A DNA stretch of 51,520 nucleotides from Chara braunii (GCA_003427395.1 BFEA01000213.1:763791-815310); one strand, 5' to 3'; numbered from the stretch's first letter, positions 32,477 to 45,704 are shown. Translations and numbers: made by a program. Notes: generated by a model from the letters alone, not told the origin.

Positions 32477-35400
32477 ATGTCGTCGAGGAACAAGCCCGAC
32501 TCGATCGGCTCATCATTAGGCAATGAACAACGGCGCCTCAACATCATTATCTCCACCGCCAATTCATCACGCTTTCACCTCAAATTCATCGCCGCCACCC
32601 TTGGTGCGTCTAGCACTAAGTTTGGGGCCCTCCTCGACATTGAAGCCACTGGTAACTTCATCATCAGCGCGTGTGTTGGGAAAGTCGGTCTTACCTCTAC
32701 CGGTTATGACTCCCCGATTACGATTCATTTAGGGGACAAAGACACCGCCGTCGTAGAAGACTGCACGGTTCCCGAGACCACCATGACTGTCGGAACCCTC
32801 CGCAGTCAGGTCTCATTCGTCATGCACTTAATGTGCGACATCGTTTTGGGAACACCATGGTTGGACCGCTACATGCCATACTTGCTCCACCTCAACTTCA
32901 TCCGCCTTACCGACCCCCCTGACACAACCTTCGACATTCCCCATCTCCCCTATCCCCCCTCCCCAAGCTCTATCACCTCGCACCAATTCCTTCACATGGC
33001 TTGTACGTACCCTGACTCCACCTACTTTTGCCTTATCCTTGATCGCGAGCATCTAGAGGACTTGCTCCCAACGGACAAACCCGACCAAGAACCCCCCCTC
33101 CGACCCCGCCCTCACCTACATCCTCGACAAGTGGACGTCTTCCCGAGTCCTTACCCACTGGATTACCATCGGACCATGGCGTATCCCACACCATCGCTTT
33201 GGAGCCCGGTCACTCTCCCCCTTGCCGCCCTCCGTACCAACTCTCTGTTCCGGAAGCCGAAGAAATGAAGCGGCAGCACAATGAACTCCTTGGAAAAGGA
33301 TTAAGTAAGTCAAGTTCATCCCCCTTGGACACAAGCTGCCTTTTCGTCAAGAAAGGCGAAACATCGGAACTCTGGATGTGCACAAACTACCGCGCCTTGA
33401 ATTGGATCACGATCAAGAACAAGTACCCCCTACCTCGGATCTCCGAGCTTCTTAATCGCCTCCGTGGAGCGAAATATTTTACCAAAATTGCCCTCCGCAG
33501 TGGCTTCCACCAGATCCGCATCCGCGAGGACACCCACAAGACCGCATTCCGCCCGCTTTGGGCACTACGAGTTCCTCGTGATGCCCTTCGGACTCACCAA
33601 CGCCCCCGCCACATTCCAATCCACCATGAACCACATCTTCCGCGACCTCCTTGAAGTTTGTGTCATCGTTTACCTCGATGATATCCTTGTCTATAGCCCC
33701 ACCTTCGAGTCCCACTTTCAGCATCTCCGCCAAGTCCTCTCTATCCTCATAGAGCAAAAATTCTACGCCCAGCTCATCAAATGCACCTTTGTCGCTTCAA
33801 GCATTGAATACCTTGGCCACATCGTCTCCACTTAAGGTATACGCACGGACCCCTCGAAGGTCACCGCCCTCATCAAGTATCCACCACCCAAGACCCTACT
33901 CCAACTTCGCTCATTTCTCGGCCTTGCCAACTACTACCGCCCCTTTATCCGCAACTTTTTCGGCATCTCGTACCCCCCCTCCACGAACTCACCCGCAAGG
34001 ACGAACCCTTCCCTTGGAACCACCGCCGCCAAAACGCCTTCGACTTCCTCAAACAAACCATCACCACAACCCCTGTCCTCAAGATCGCCGACCCCTTTCG
34101 ACATTTCTACGTTAACACTGCCGCATCCGAATTCGCCCTTGGAGCCGTCCTATCCTAACACTTCCCTGACGACATCTTTGAAACCCCCTCCATCAAAGAC
34201 TCCCCCACCCACCCCGAGGCTCCACCCGACGAGTACCCCATCACCTTCACTAGCAAGAAGCTCCTTCCCGCGAAGATGAACTACCCCTCCAATGAGAAGG
34301 AACTCCTCACCGTGACCCATACCCTCAAAGTCCGGCGCCCGTACCTCGACGGACAATACTTCACCATCCGCACAGGCAACACCATCGTCTCCTCTATCCT
34401 CACCAAGAAAGACATCACACCGCGCCAAGCCCGTCGGTTAGACTTTCTTGCCCAATTCACAATCACCATTTGCCTCACCCCCAACAAAAGCATCCGCGTT
34501 GCCGATGCCCTCTTTCGACGCCCCAACCACAAACCCTTTGAGAAAGTCTACGCCGCCACGACTCATATCCAACTCCTTCCATCACTCCACCACCGCTACA
34601 CCCACGGCTACCCCTCTTGCCCACTCAACAACCTACAACAAACTTCGCGGCCTCGACTCAACCCGCGACTACTCCCTTCACGACCAACGTCTTTACATTG
34701 ACACCAAAGGCACTCACCGACTTTGCATCCCCGATGCACGTGGCCTCCGTACCCGGCTCTTGGCCGGGCATCACAACGCCAAGACTGTGGGACACCTCAG
34801 GTTCCAAAAACCCTTCGACACCATCTCTCGTTACTTCTACTGGCCTTCCCTACTCGCAGGCGTCAAAGCCTACATTCGCTCATGCCCCACATGTCAACTG
34901 TCAACACCTCAAACCGCGCCAAGCCCGACAAGCTACAATCATCGTCGATCCCCACCCACTGGTGGCAGTCCATCTCCATGGACTTCGTCTGTGGTCTCCC
35001 CAAGACCGACCGCTGACATCATTGCATCTATGTCATTGTTTGCCGCCTGACTAAACGCTTCCCCTTGATCCCTTGCACCACATCGCACAGCGCCAAGGAG
35101 ATCGCCATTCTCTTCTTCGACCATGTCGCACGCCATCACGGTCTCCCCGAGAACATCATCAACGACCGAGATCCTCGCTTCCTTTCACAATTCTGGAAAC
35201 ACCTTTAAAGCCTATGCAACCAGACTCAAGTATAGCACTGCATTCCACCCACAGACCAATGGACAAACCGAGAAGATGAACGATACTCTGTAACGAATCC
35301 CGAGGAAGTATTGTCATCCACATCAAGACGATTGGGATCAGTTGCTCACCGCCGCCGAGATGGCCTACAACAATGTTGTTTGACCTTCTACCGGCGTGAC

Positions 35401-36072
35401 TCCATTCTACCTCGACCTTGGCTATCATCCGCGCTAGCCCTCCGACTTCCTGGCCCCCTCGCAACTCCACCTCTGCAGTTTGTCTTTCTATCGGCATGAC
35501 TCAATTCTACCTCGACCTTGGCTATCATCCGCGCTTGCCCTTCGACTTCTTGCTCCCCTCGCAACTCAACCCCTCCACCCCTTGCCCTTCTCTCAATGAA
35601 GCCCTTGAACGAACACAAGAAAAACAAGCCAACAAGACTACCAAACACAAACGTCATGTGTCATTCAAAGGGGGCAAAGTCCGGCTCTCCGCCAAACGCT
35701 TTGAACCGAAACACGGCTTGTCCAAGAAACTCTCGAACAAGTGGCTCGGACCCTTCCCCGTCATTGAACAAACCACCCTTGTCAACTACAAACTCCAACT
35801 TCCACCTGACATGAGCCGCGTCCACCCCGTCTTCCACGTAGAATACCTAAAAGAATACCATGAATCCCCACCCCAATTCGCCGACCGCCCTTACCCCAAA
35901 CCTCCACCAATCATGCTCCCCACGGGTATCTGACCACCCTGAACCAATCACAAAATACGAAGTTAAATGGACAGGGTACCCTGACAAAAAATCCACATGG
36001 GAACCTCTTGCTAACCTTAAGAATGCTATGAAACTTGTCCGCGCCTATGATCGTGCTCACCCTATATCCTAG
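32477..36072 (+). pseudogene. pol: pol of gypsy A2: protease, RT, RNase H, integrase, chromodomain (inactive)
   Basis: The protease has ALLDIEATGNFI, with IE where S/T-G is required, although the later DIVLGTPWL motif is intact. RT (33199-33835) shows VKKGETSELWMCTNYRALN. Motif A reads KIALRSGFHQI, so its catalytic Asp is Ala; after a frameshift near 33550 come MPFGLTNAPATFQ and [11 protein letters not shown]. RNase H (about 34200-34520) has NEKELL and VADALFRRPN. Integrase has an HHCC region (34765-34905) and DDE segments (SMDFVCGLP, INDRDPRFLSQFW, and FHPQTNGQTEKMN across stops). The chromodomain (35937-36072) is well preserved, with YEVKWTGYPDKKSTWEPLAN. Many stops and shifts are present, plus a 100-bp duplication in integrase. 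Confidence 0.85.
35379..35578 (+). repeat. 100-bp tandem duplication in A2 integrase
   Basis: Two copies with period 100 bp share 'ctacctcgaccttggctatc' and 'ctcgcaactc'. Since 100 is not a multiple of three, it shifts the frame. The copies have diverged at about ten positions, so it is not recent. Confidence 0.85.
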
Positions 36073-37100
36073 ATACATAATATAACTCAAACCCTAAACC
36101 CTTGCATAAACCCCACCTCGACCCCGCCAAAATCCCACATTCCTCCTTTACACACACCCCTGCACCCAGCAACCCCCTTGCCCCTTGATCTCCCTCTGTC
36201 TGATCCGCTCTTGCCTCCGTCTCGCCCTGTTCTCCCATCTGTCCTCCACCACATCCTTGTCTCTCTTGTCCAAATCCTCTTTGTGGCCCCTGCGCGCCGT
36301 CGACGATATTGGATCTAATGGCAAGCGCACGAGGACGATGGCATGCTGCAACTCAGTACGAGGAGATAAGACAGCTGGTTGGCCACCATGTTGTTCCCTT
36401 TGGCCGGCACCTTCGACTCACAGCCTTCGAGCAGCACCCCTGACATGGACATCAAGATCAGTCTGCGACCTGCTATCCGGATAAGACCTCGTCATCAGAT
36501 CGTGTTCCGGATGCAACCTGCTACTGGGACAATCCAGCTAAAACCCTCACCCGTCTATATCACAAAACTGTTGAAGATTGCTTCCTCACCGCCACTTCTG
36601 CGACACCCTCCAAGACCTTCCTCAAGACATTTTTCGCCTCTGACACCTTGTTACAAACCTGAGACATTGTTTTTCCAGACTCCTCAAACACCCCAGCAAT
36701 TGAGCATTGAACAAACAATTTATTATTATTATTAATATTATTATTTTTCTATTTACTTCTCTCAAACCTGACAACCTATAACCTTGTAGAACACCAATAG
36801 CACTACCCTGGTACTTGTAGAACGTCAATAGGATTACCATGTTACCTAAACATTGCTACTCTCACCCTTGTAGACCCTCAATAGGATTACCCTGTTTCTT
36901 GAGCATTGATCCCCTCATCCCTGTAGCACCTCAATAGTATTACCCTGATACTTTAGCATTGATTCCCTCATCCATGTAGAACCTCAATAGGATTACCCTG
37001 CTACTTGCATTACTCCCCTTTCCGTTTTTTGAAGTGATCGGCCCCGTCCCATCCTTCACAGTTGTTCATTGGGTCTTTAGCAGCCGGGATGTTGCCTTCC
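36073..37100 (+). other. 3' UTR of gypsy A2 with short repeats
   Basis: Non-coding. From 36780 to 37010 a unit like 'gtagaacctcaataggatta' recurs about five times at 50-70 bp spacing. A1 has the equivalent region (about 1400-2665). Confidence 0.7.
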
Positions 37101-37112
37101 AGAGGGAGGGGA
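37101..37112 (+). promoter_or_regulatory. polypurine tract of gypsy A2
   Basis: agagggagggga, three bases before the 3' LTR and identical to the A1 tract. Confidence 0.8.
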
Positions 37113-37115
37113 TAG

Positions 37116-37457
37116 TGTTACGGACTCAGCCAGGGCTTGAACCCTGGTCCGCGGGTTACCACCCGCTAGGCTGTATTTTAGAGTCTCTGATCTTCGGTTC
37201 CAGACTGTTGGCGCCCTCTGCAGTTGGCTCCCTCTGCAGTTGGCGCCCATTCTCAAATCCCTCATCTGGCACTTTCAGATTTCGATACTTGGTGCCATCC
37301 AGCATTCTGGCGCCTAGGCTCAGACCATTTGCAGTGCAGCCCCGAGGTTAATTGCAATTTCGCCCTCGGACTCAATTTGAGACCGGTACTTGAGACTGAA
37401 CTCAAGCTGAGTTGGGGGATTCGATTTTCGGCCTCAGTGCTTGTGCTTCAGTGTGAC
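37116..37457 (+). repeat. A2 3' LTR, first part
   Basis: It starts TGTTACGGACTC and matches the 5' LTR up to '...cttcagtgtgac', where the TTAA-flanked element interrupts it. Confidence 0.85.
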
Positions 37458-38095
37458 TTAAACCACTCGTACCTCCGCCAGTGTTGGGAAAATACGATCT
37501 ACTCGTCTGTCCCCTAAGAAACCGGGATCCCAGCAGGGTCGGCAATGTCCCATAAATCTGAATTTAATATTACCGCGAGTGAACAGGAAAATGGAAAAAA
37601 AAAAATCCTTTCTCTACTGCAATGATGTCAGGCTGGGTAGTCCAGGAGGCCGTGCTCACAATCTTCCTCCACAGAATACACCTTACAAGTAAGGCGGTCA
37701 CATTCTGAATGTTACTATTTTCTTTTTTTTTGTTGGTTGTGTGTTTCTTACAAGTCCCCTGTCCGTAAATTGCTCAAGCTGTCCGTGATCTGCTCAAGCT
37801 GTGTTTTGTCAGAGGATTGTAAGGCTCATCACACTGGCACTTAGGGGAGTGTATCCAGCCATTTTCACGGCCGGATTCATTTGCCCATTTTTTCCCCTTT
37901 TATTCTTTTTTTTGGAATCTGACAACCTGGCCTCGGGGCTGAGATGCCCTCATTGAGGGCACACTCACAGTACCACTTCCAAGAATGTATACAACTGCAA
38001 TCACGGCCAAAGCTTTCTTTCCTTTTTTTTTTTCTTCTTTTCTGAGGTTCACGGCCGCAACTTTTCTTCTTCTTTTTTGATTTTTTTTGTCTTTC

Positions 38096-39156
38096 TGCAA
38101 GGATCTGTGTCCTCGGTAGGCCTATGGGGCCCTGTTTGCAGCATTGCCCACCCTAAGTGAAGGCGGAGGTGCCCGCCTTAAGCGAAGGTGGGCCTAACAT
38201 ATCACCAGAGGCCCTCGACTGTCAATTTCATATTTGGGGTCCAGGCAGTTGCGACGCGCCAATTGGTTGAGAGAAACTCAGGCCGGGCCACAAAGACATT
38301 TCCACGGCCTTCCGGGCTTTTCCAAAGAAGGCAGGCCCTGGGCGTGAATCGCAGCCTCATACAGAGACAGTTGGGCGCCCAACCGAACGAGGCCCAGCAG
38401 CCCAGTAGCTGCTGTGCATACAGGCAGCCTCCTGGGGCCTTCCGGAAGCTTCTGGGCACAGGCCAGTCCAGCCAGGCTGCGCGAGCAGGCCGCCTCTTTC
38501 CATATAGGAAAGAGCTCTCCCCTGGCAGCCTCATTCAGGCACTCGCATGCTAGCGGCAGCGCTGCTGAAGCAAGGGCTCGCGGCTGCTGGCTGGCACTGA
38601 GAGGCGAGGTGCAGCACGTGCGGTTGTGTAGGGAAGAAGGGCGCTGCTGTGGGCAGCGCCATAGCCCAGCCACCATAGCTGGTGGGCTTGGACTACAGTG
38701 AGGAGCAGGGGTGGGCTTGGACTACAGTGAGGCACAGGGGTGGTCTTCGGGTGTAAGAGAGAACAGGTGTGAGAGTAAAGTCAGGGAAGGGTGAAGGATG
38801 ATGATGATGATGATGATGATGTGAGGGCACTTACCTTGTATTGGCGATGGTCTGAATGGGCGACATCTTCAAGTACTTCGGGTTGACGCTGATGTCGAGC
38901 ATTGTCAATTAGTAGGCTGTAGTAGCTGTGTAGGAGTAGGCTGGGCGCTGAGCGCCAAGTAGGAGAGTGAAGGGACTGGACTCTTGTGTTGGTGTGGAGA
39001 GAGTATGCTCTCCTGGACATTGGTTTTCAGTACTACGAACCTCCATTGGTGTATTATTGGTGCAATGCTGCTCTCTGGACATGGTGTGACTATCTGGCTT
39101 TCAATGTGATGGTGTAATCTGGAATTATCATCTCGCTGTTGCTTATTTTCCTTGCA
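38096..39156 (+). repeat. 5' LTR of gypsy B
   Basis: It is 1061 bp, 35 bp longer than the 3' LTR. It carries a tandem duplication of 'gtgggcttggactacagtga' around 38680-38740, a long (ATG)n run (38796-38821) and an inverted-repeat-rich segment (ccctaagtgaaggcgg) near its start. Confidence 0.9.
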
Positions 39157-39159
39157 TTT

Positions 39160-39171
39160 TGGTATCGGAGC
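39160..39171 (+). promoter_or_regulatory. primer binding site of gypsy B
   Basis: TGGTATCGGAGC, one mismatch from the initiator-Met type TGGTATCAGAGC, three bases after the LTR end. Confidence 0.85.
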
Positions 39172-40461
39172 TGGTTCATATTGCGCTTCATTGGCTCTTC
39201 GCAATAGCTATTGGTGCTTCGCATGAGGTGTGGGGCAGTGAGAAGGCATTGGCGTTGAACATTAGGCGGCCCAGGGTAGAGTGGGCGCGCCAGGGAGCTA
39301 TGTGGTGACATACGGGGTGTATGCTGGATGATGAGAGCTCGCTGATGTGACATATTAAGCCGAGGTGGAACCGCATTCTGCTGTTGGTTGTGCCGAGGCA
39401 AAGACCGGTCATCATAATTGCATATCAGGTTGCCGGTGAGAAATCTGTGGTTGGGGGCAGCATTATGAGGTACGTTGCTCTCTTCCTTATCTACCCTCTT
39501 CATTGCTTCTTACCATGAGGAAGTGAGTTATGTCTTGAGAGTCCTCTCGATGTGAGGTGTCGCGAGCGCTCTAACCTTGAGAGGCGACATTCTTCCTGGG
39601 CAGCAAGCTGGTGGGAGAAGGGCGAAGCCTCTGAAGGGCCCTAGACGAAGCACTTGGGTCACGGTCACCATGCCAACCCGTTGGGACTAGTACACGCATG
39701 CTTGGGCAGCATGTCCTTGGTTCTACTGCTTGCACAATAGAGGTCATGCAGGGCATGCCAGCCCTTTGGACAGACGCTTACCAGACCGTCTTTAAATATT
39801 TCTGGCTGCGGAATTGGTGTTGAACCTGGCTGTGATCGTCGTCCTGTCCGCGACATTAAATAATTCCTGAGGAGATGGGGGCTCTCCTTAAATCCCTCCT
39901 GATCAGCCAGATCAAACCAAGTGGAAGGCTTGTTGCATGCGAGGATAAATAAAGTGCAGGGGCTGGCAGGTTCAGCGTTTGACTTGCGGCACAGGGTCGG
40001 GCCGGATTGCACACCTTCAGACACGCTGCTCAACCAGATGCTCAGGACGTTGACACAAAGCGGCCAATCAAGAAGGACACAGGGGGAGGGGGGATTCCGG
40101 TAACGGTTCACAGTGGCTATAATTAGACAATCGGCCATCCAGTGTACATCTCCAACAAGAGATGTTATTTCTGGTCTTGATTATTTAGTTGTTACGGACT
40201 TGTCTAACAACTGACAGACAGCTACAGACAGACTAGGTCTTTGTTGTAATGCTATTTGTATTAGAGTAATCTAAAAATAGATTTAATATATCATGTAGGA
40301 CCTGACATCAGTTGTAATTACATCACCTAACTGTTTCTGTTCAGGTGTGTATCATATGCGGTTGTGTGTCATGCTGAAATAGGATTCAGTGTGAATTCTA
40401 GTTTAGAGCACACACACTGTAGCTCACGAGTGAAGACAACAGCGAGGAGGAGGGAAGGCTA
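39172..40461 (+). other. 5' leader of gypsy B with possible older LTR fragments
   Basis: Non-coding, about 1.3 kb, long for a leader. The section 39780-39910 resembles 25930-25985 (minus) near the family E gag copies, and an AATAAA occurs near 39945, so an E-type LTR fragment may be embedded. Another AT-rich section (40190-40340) has no match in the window. Confidence 0.45.
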
Positions 40462-42257
40462 GTGCAACCCCTTAGGGTCACACGGAGAACCGCTCTTAGT
40501 CAACCAATCACTTTCCAAGAGTTAGCTCCAAGGGAGGAAAGGAGACTACGAAGAGAAGCCAGGGAGAGGGTAGCAGCGAGAAGGATTAGGGACGCAGCAG
40601 CCAGCTTAGCGGTTGTGATGGCTACCGCCGCCTCTACGTCACAAACCTCTTCCCTAACTTCTTCGTCAGGAGCAGGGCACGGTGGATCGGGTGCAGTTAG
40701 TCAGTCTGCTGGTTTGCGAGTCAGCCAGCAGAGTCCATTCACACCGGAGGATTTAGAAATCCGACAGGCAAAAGAACTTCAGGATGAGCTGCAGCGACAG
40801 TTGGACGAAGCAGCAAAGAGGAGAAGAAGAGCCATACTCAGAAAGGCTAGACTAGGAAGTAGAGTACAAGAGCTAGGCAGACCGGAAGGACTAGATGAGG
40901 CGGCATTAGACCCTGCTGTCCGTGTGTTGCGTAATGCTTTACTAGCAGTGGCAAAAGCGCAGAATGTCCAGCAGGAATTGCTGGCCGAATTGGTAGCAGG
41001 CCAGAAACAAATCCTAGCTGAACTTTGGGTTCCTCGTACAATGATGAGGCAGCCACAGTTTGATGTAGTTCTCCCTGCGGGTGCGGGTCCTTCATCGATG
41101 CGACAACCCACAGGGCCAACTTTCTCTCCTATGTGTGGCATGCCCCCTCCAGGTGGTTTAGTAGCAACTAGTGGTTCGGTTCATAGAGTCTCAGCCGTAC
41201 CATCTACGACAGTGGTCACTACAGTCCCACTGTCAAGCCAGGCCCAGGTTAGTGTGCAACAGCCTGTTTCAGTGGCTATGCAGCCGCTGCAGCAAGCCCC
41301 TGGGCCCATGCAGCCTATGCAGTGGATGCCCAAAATACCTTTGATGAGTCCCAAGCCCTTCTCTGGCGATAGGAAGAAGGATGAGGGCTTAAGACACCTG
41401 TGTGAGGAATGTGCCTACTTATGTGAGGCACAAGCTCACCACGCCAGAGCAGGAAGTTGTAGTGGCTGCCTCCTTTTCAGAGGGGTCAGCAGCCAGCTGG
41501 TTGAATGGCTTAGTGTAGCATCAGGGCTACGGTCAAAACTTCGATGCCTGGGCACAAGCCCAGACATTGGAAGAGTTCGTACGGTCCATGTATAACAGGT
41601 GGCATGACCCGCATGGGGCTCAGAAGGTCACCGATGCTATCACCAGTCTTTGTTCCCGCAGGTTCAAGAATGTTAGAGAGCTAACGGACACCGTAGAACA
41701 TTTACTCGTGGTACCTGGTGTGCGTTTTGACCAGCAGGTTCTCCTGACGGATTACCTAAGGTGCCTGCCTGCAGAGGTAAGGACCAAGCTGGTTGATGAG
41801 GCCTATGTCGAACAACACACCTTCACTACTTTTTAGTAAGAAAGCTCTGGACATAGAGGCAAAGCTGGGATCGGCGCATCAAACATCTCGTGATGGTAGG
41901 AAGAGACTTCCCCAGGACTGGAAGAAGAAGGGTCAGTTGATGTTCTTTGACCATGATGGTCAAACGACGGAGATTGACGATATCCCATACCTTGGGGAGG
42001 TGACAGAGTAGGATGGGGCCAGTGAGACTTCGGATGGGGGAGTCGTGGCGCCTATCATAGAAAAGGCTAGGGGGACCGGGAAGAAGAAGGTAGTACGGTC
42101 CGGGAAGAAGAAGATAGTACGGTCCACGGGTCAAGGCGACCAAGGAACACCCGCTTGGGTAAAACTTGGTTTAGAGTACAAGGTTTGGAGGGACAGAGTT
42201 GCTAGGGGCACATGCATGAATTGTGGCAACTATGGCCACACGTCGCGAACGTGTTGA
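40462..42257 (+). pseudogene. gag: gag of gypsy B, frameshifted, with CCHC knuckle
   Basis: The frame is open from 40462, but the first ATG is at 40618. The N-terminus is Arg/Glu-rich (REERRLRREARERVAARR), followed by a coiled coil (IRQAKELQDELQRQLDEAAKRRRR) and a Gln/Pro/Val-rich region. The capsid domain starts at MSPKPFSGDRKK (about 41345), shifts frame near 41385 and continues to the stop at 41834 (VRSMYNRWHDP, LRCLPAEVRTKLVDEAYV). A Lys/Arg-rich basic stretch precedes a perfect knuckle at 42213-42254, CMNCGNYGHTSRTC, directly followed by TGA. Confidence 0.8.
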
Positions 42258-42367
42258 GGCAAGAAAGTCCTGACGAGGGTAGCCTCACCAACAGTGGTGG
42301 GCTTATCTTCGAACCCTGGTAGTGTTTCTGCGAGCACTTCGCAGGTAAACTCCTCAGGCCAGTAGGA

Positions 42368-45300
42368 GTGTTAGCCGCTCTTACTCGCGCTGAAGTGCTT
42401 ATGTTGCCTTCCCCACTTCAAGCGTTGGCCAAGGCTAGAGACCCACACATCGCCCCGCAGACACATACAGACCCACCGACGCTCTGTTCGAGAGATGTGT
42501 CTGGGGCCCTAGAAAAGTTAGAGATTGAGTGGTCAGGGAAGGACCCCAGGGACTATTGGGCGATGATTAGTAGAGGTCCAAAGGGTGAACATTTCGTGGT
42601 AGAGGTTGATGTAGGTGGCCGCAAAGTTGGCGCCTTTGCAGACATAGGCTATACACGGAACTTCATCAATCGTGCTTGTGTGGATAGACTGCACTTAGGG
42701 GACCAAGTGCATCGGCTTAGCAGAACTGTAGCTTCTACGCTAGCCAACAAGCACCAAATGTTGGTTAAAGACTATATCAAGGACGTAGTCTGTACCTTCT
42801 CCTATGGAGGAGGGGAAGTGAACCATAAAATCTCCTTCCTTGTTAGCGACGAACTGCCGTTTGCTAGCTTTTAGGCATGTACTACCTTGAGGTCGCTCAA
42901 CCTCAGTTTGACTGGGATAGAAAGGTGTTGATCCACAAATTGCCCAATGGTAGAATTGTTAGATTGCAGAAGTACAAAGCTAGCAATCTGATAGAAAACT
43001 ACGGGTGCATGTGTGCATCATCTTTCTATAACTAATATAAGCAAAATCACGAGGAGGGCATGTACCTAGTATTTGTCTCTGAGAAAGGGGAGGCCGTAAA
43101 AACACCCCCAGAGATAGAATCAGTCGTCGCCCAATATTCAGACCTATTGGATAGAGTGCAGGGATGCTGGTACTTTACTAAGATAGATCTAAAGTCCGGA
43201 TACCATCAAATTGCTATTAGACTTGACGATCAACACAAAACCGCGTTTCGGACCAAGTATGGTTTGTACGAGTTTGTGGTGATGCCCTTTGGCCTATGCA
43301 ATGCTCCTGGTACGTTCCAGCACGCAATGAATAGGGTTTTTCCTGATTACTTAGATAAGTTTATCGTCGTGTACCTCAACGATATCCTCATCTTTAGTAA
43401 GACTGCAGAGGAGCACGTTGAGCACCTGAATACAGTGCTAGCTCTCCTAAGACAGCACCAGTACAAGATTAACTTGGAGAAATGCGAGTTTGGTCGCACC
43501 AAGATCTTGTACCTAAGTCATGAGATTTCAGCCAATGGGTTGAGGCCGGAAGATGCAAAGGTGGCCAGCATACGTGACTGGCCTAGACCTCAGACTGTTA
43601 CTGAGGTCAGATCGTTCTTGGGGATGACAGACTATTATCGTCCTTTTGTGAAAAACTACAATACGGTAGCCTCCCCATTAACAGATCTAACTCGACTCGA
43701 CACCCCTTGGGAGTGGACTGAAGAGTGTGAGGCAAGCTTCAAGAAATTGAAGTATGCTCTAACACACTATGAAGTTCTCAAGCTTGCAGATCCTGACAAG
43801 CCGTTTGTTGTGACCACAGACGCCAGTCAATATGGCATAGGCGCGGTCCTTGCGCAACAAGAGGGGCCAAAGTTGAGACCGGTCGAGTACATGAGTAAAA
43901 GGATGCCTTCTCAAAAATAGCTAAGTCCACATATGAGAGAGAGCTCTACGCCCTGTACAGAGCGCTAGTCCATTGGAGACACTACCTCCTAGGAAGATTC
44001 TTCTATGTGAGGTCTGACCATAAGCCTTTGCGCTGGATCAAGACACAACCTGTACTATCTGACGCACTCAAAAGATGGATTCAAATGATAGACATGTATG
44101 ACTATCAACTTGATCCTATCAAGGGCACGTATAACAAAGTGGCCGATGCACTATCACGAAGGGCAGACTATTTGGGCGCGCTAGTCACTGAGTTCGGCAT
44201 ATCTGACGAACTCACTCGATCGTTGGTGGAAGCCTATCAGGGAGATCCAGTTATGTCAGAGATCATCCGTAGATTCCAAGCAAAGGACAAAAGGACTTTG
44301 GACGAATTCACGATGGTAGATGGCTTGCTGTTTCTCGAGAAGGCAAGGAATAAAAGACATTGTGTTGCTAATAGCGAGTCTTTGCGTAGTTTATTTTAAA
44401 GAGAATGTCACGATGCAACTGGTCATTTTGGCTTTAGGAAGACATCAGCGAACTTACTGCAGAGATTCTGGTGGCCTTCTATGATGGAAGATGTGAGCAC
44501 TATGTTGAAACATGTCAAGTTTGTCAAAGGGACAAACCTAGGACTCAGGCACCGCTTGGGCTCATCAAGCCCTTGCCGGTTCCTGAAGGTCCCGGTCAGA
44601 GTGTGTCCATGGACTTCATGGATACTCTTGTGACCAGTAAGTCCGGCAAAAGGCACATCTTTGTAATAGTGGACCGCTTTACATCAAACTATTCATGGAC
44701 AACTGGGTAAGGGACTTCGGTTTACCTACGTCTATCGCCAGTGATAGGGATGTAAGGTTCACAAGTGAATTGTGGCAGTCTGCTGCTGAACAAATGGGCA
44801 CAAAGCTCCAAATGACGTCAGGGAATCACCCTGAGTCAAAAGACCACGCAGAACAGATGAACCGGGTAGTACAACACCTGCGGCAGCATTATATTAAGCC
44901 AAGTCAGGATGATTGGGACGAGAAGCTACCTCTCGTAGCCAGCCTGTACAACAATGTTGTACACAGTACCATTGGTACGACTCCCAACCAGCTATATCGT
45001 GGTTGGAAGCCCAGATCTGCGCTTGACTTTTTGATACCAGTAAGACAACCCACGGCAGCACCTGGCAGCATAGAGTTTGCTGTCAAATAAACAGATGCTG
45101 CAGCAGGCCGTTGAACATATTAGGAAATCTCAGGAAGCAATGATTGCATCTGAGAACAAACACAGACGGCCTTCTAACTTTCAGGTAGGCGAGCGAGTCT
45201 GGGTTAAGTCTGCTGAGCGTGGTCAGGAGTTAGGCATATCCCACAAGCTAATGCCACAGTACTTTGGGCCCTGGGAGATCTTAGACATTGTAGGAGATCA

Positions 45301-45664
45301 ACCAGATGGTCCATACGTAATCCGCATCCCACCTCACTTGCGTACCTACCCTGTGTTCCATGCCTCTAAGTTAGCACCCTTCGCTGCTACTGAGCAGTTT
45401 CCCTCCAGAAGATCAATGCTGCCCCCAACCATGGATGGCGAAGTGGACGTGGATCAGATCGTTGAGCATCGAGTGATGCTTGTTCCTCGACCATCAGGCA
45501 GAGGGCGCCCTCCTAAACCAAGAATGCAGTATTGTGTGAGCTTCAAACACCATCTGGATCCTAAGGAGGATCGCTGGTCCACACGAGAAGAACTCATGAG
45601 AACAGCACCTCAAGTGATTGCAGGCTATGAAAGAGCACTCAAGGGGAAGATGCCTGCAAAATAA
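42368..45664 (+). pseudogene. pol: pol of gypsy B: protease, RT, RNase H, integrase, chromodomain (inactive)
   Basis: The protease (42590-42870) has AFADIGYTRNFI, with Ile where S/T is needed. RT (43060-43920) lacks its N-terminal part: text like PPEIESVVAQYSDL runs directly into [11 protein letters not shown], so the segment with the usual MCVDYR motif is deleted. Motif [11 protein letters not shown] is intact, but the catalytic box is YLND, not YLDD. A frame break at about 43916 separates RNase H (ERELYALYRALVHWRHYLLG, VADALSRRADY). Integrase has CHDATGHFG, CQVCQRDK and SMDFMD, then a deletion near 44685 before SDRDVRFTSELW and HAEQMN. A chromodomain-like tail ends at 45664 (QYCVSFKHHLDPKEDRWS). 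Confidence 0.85.
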
Positions 45665-45690
45665 GAGACTTCTTAGAGGACTCACGAAGT

Positions 45691-45704
45691 AAAGGAGGAG
45701 GGAA
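45691..45704 (+). promoter_or_regulatory. polypurine tract of gypsy B
   Basis: aaaggaggagggaa, directly before the 3' LTR start TGCGAGG. Confidence 0.85.
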
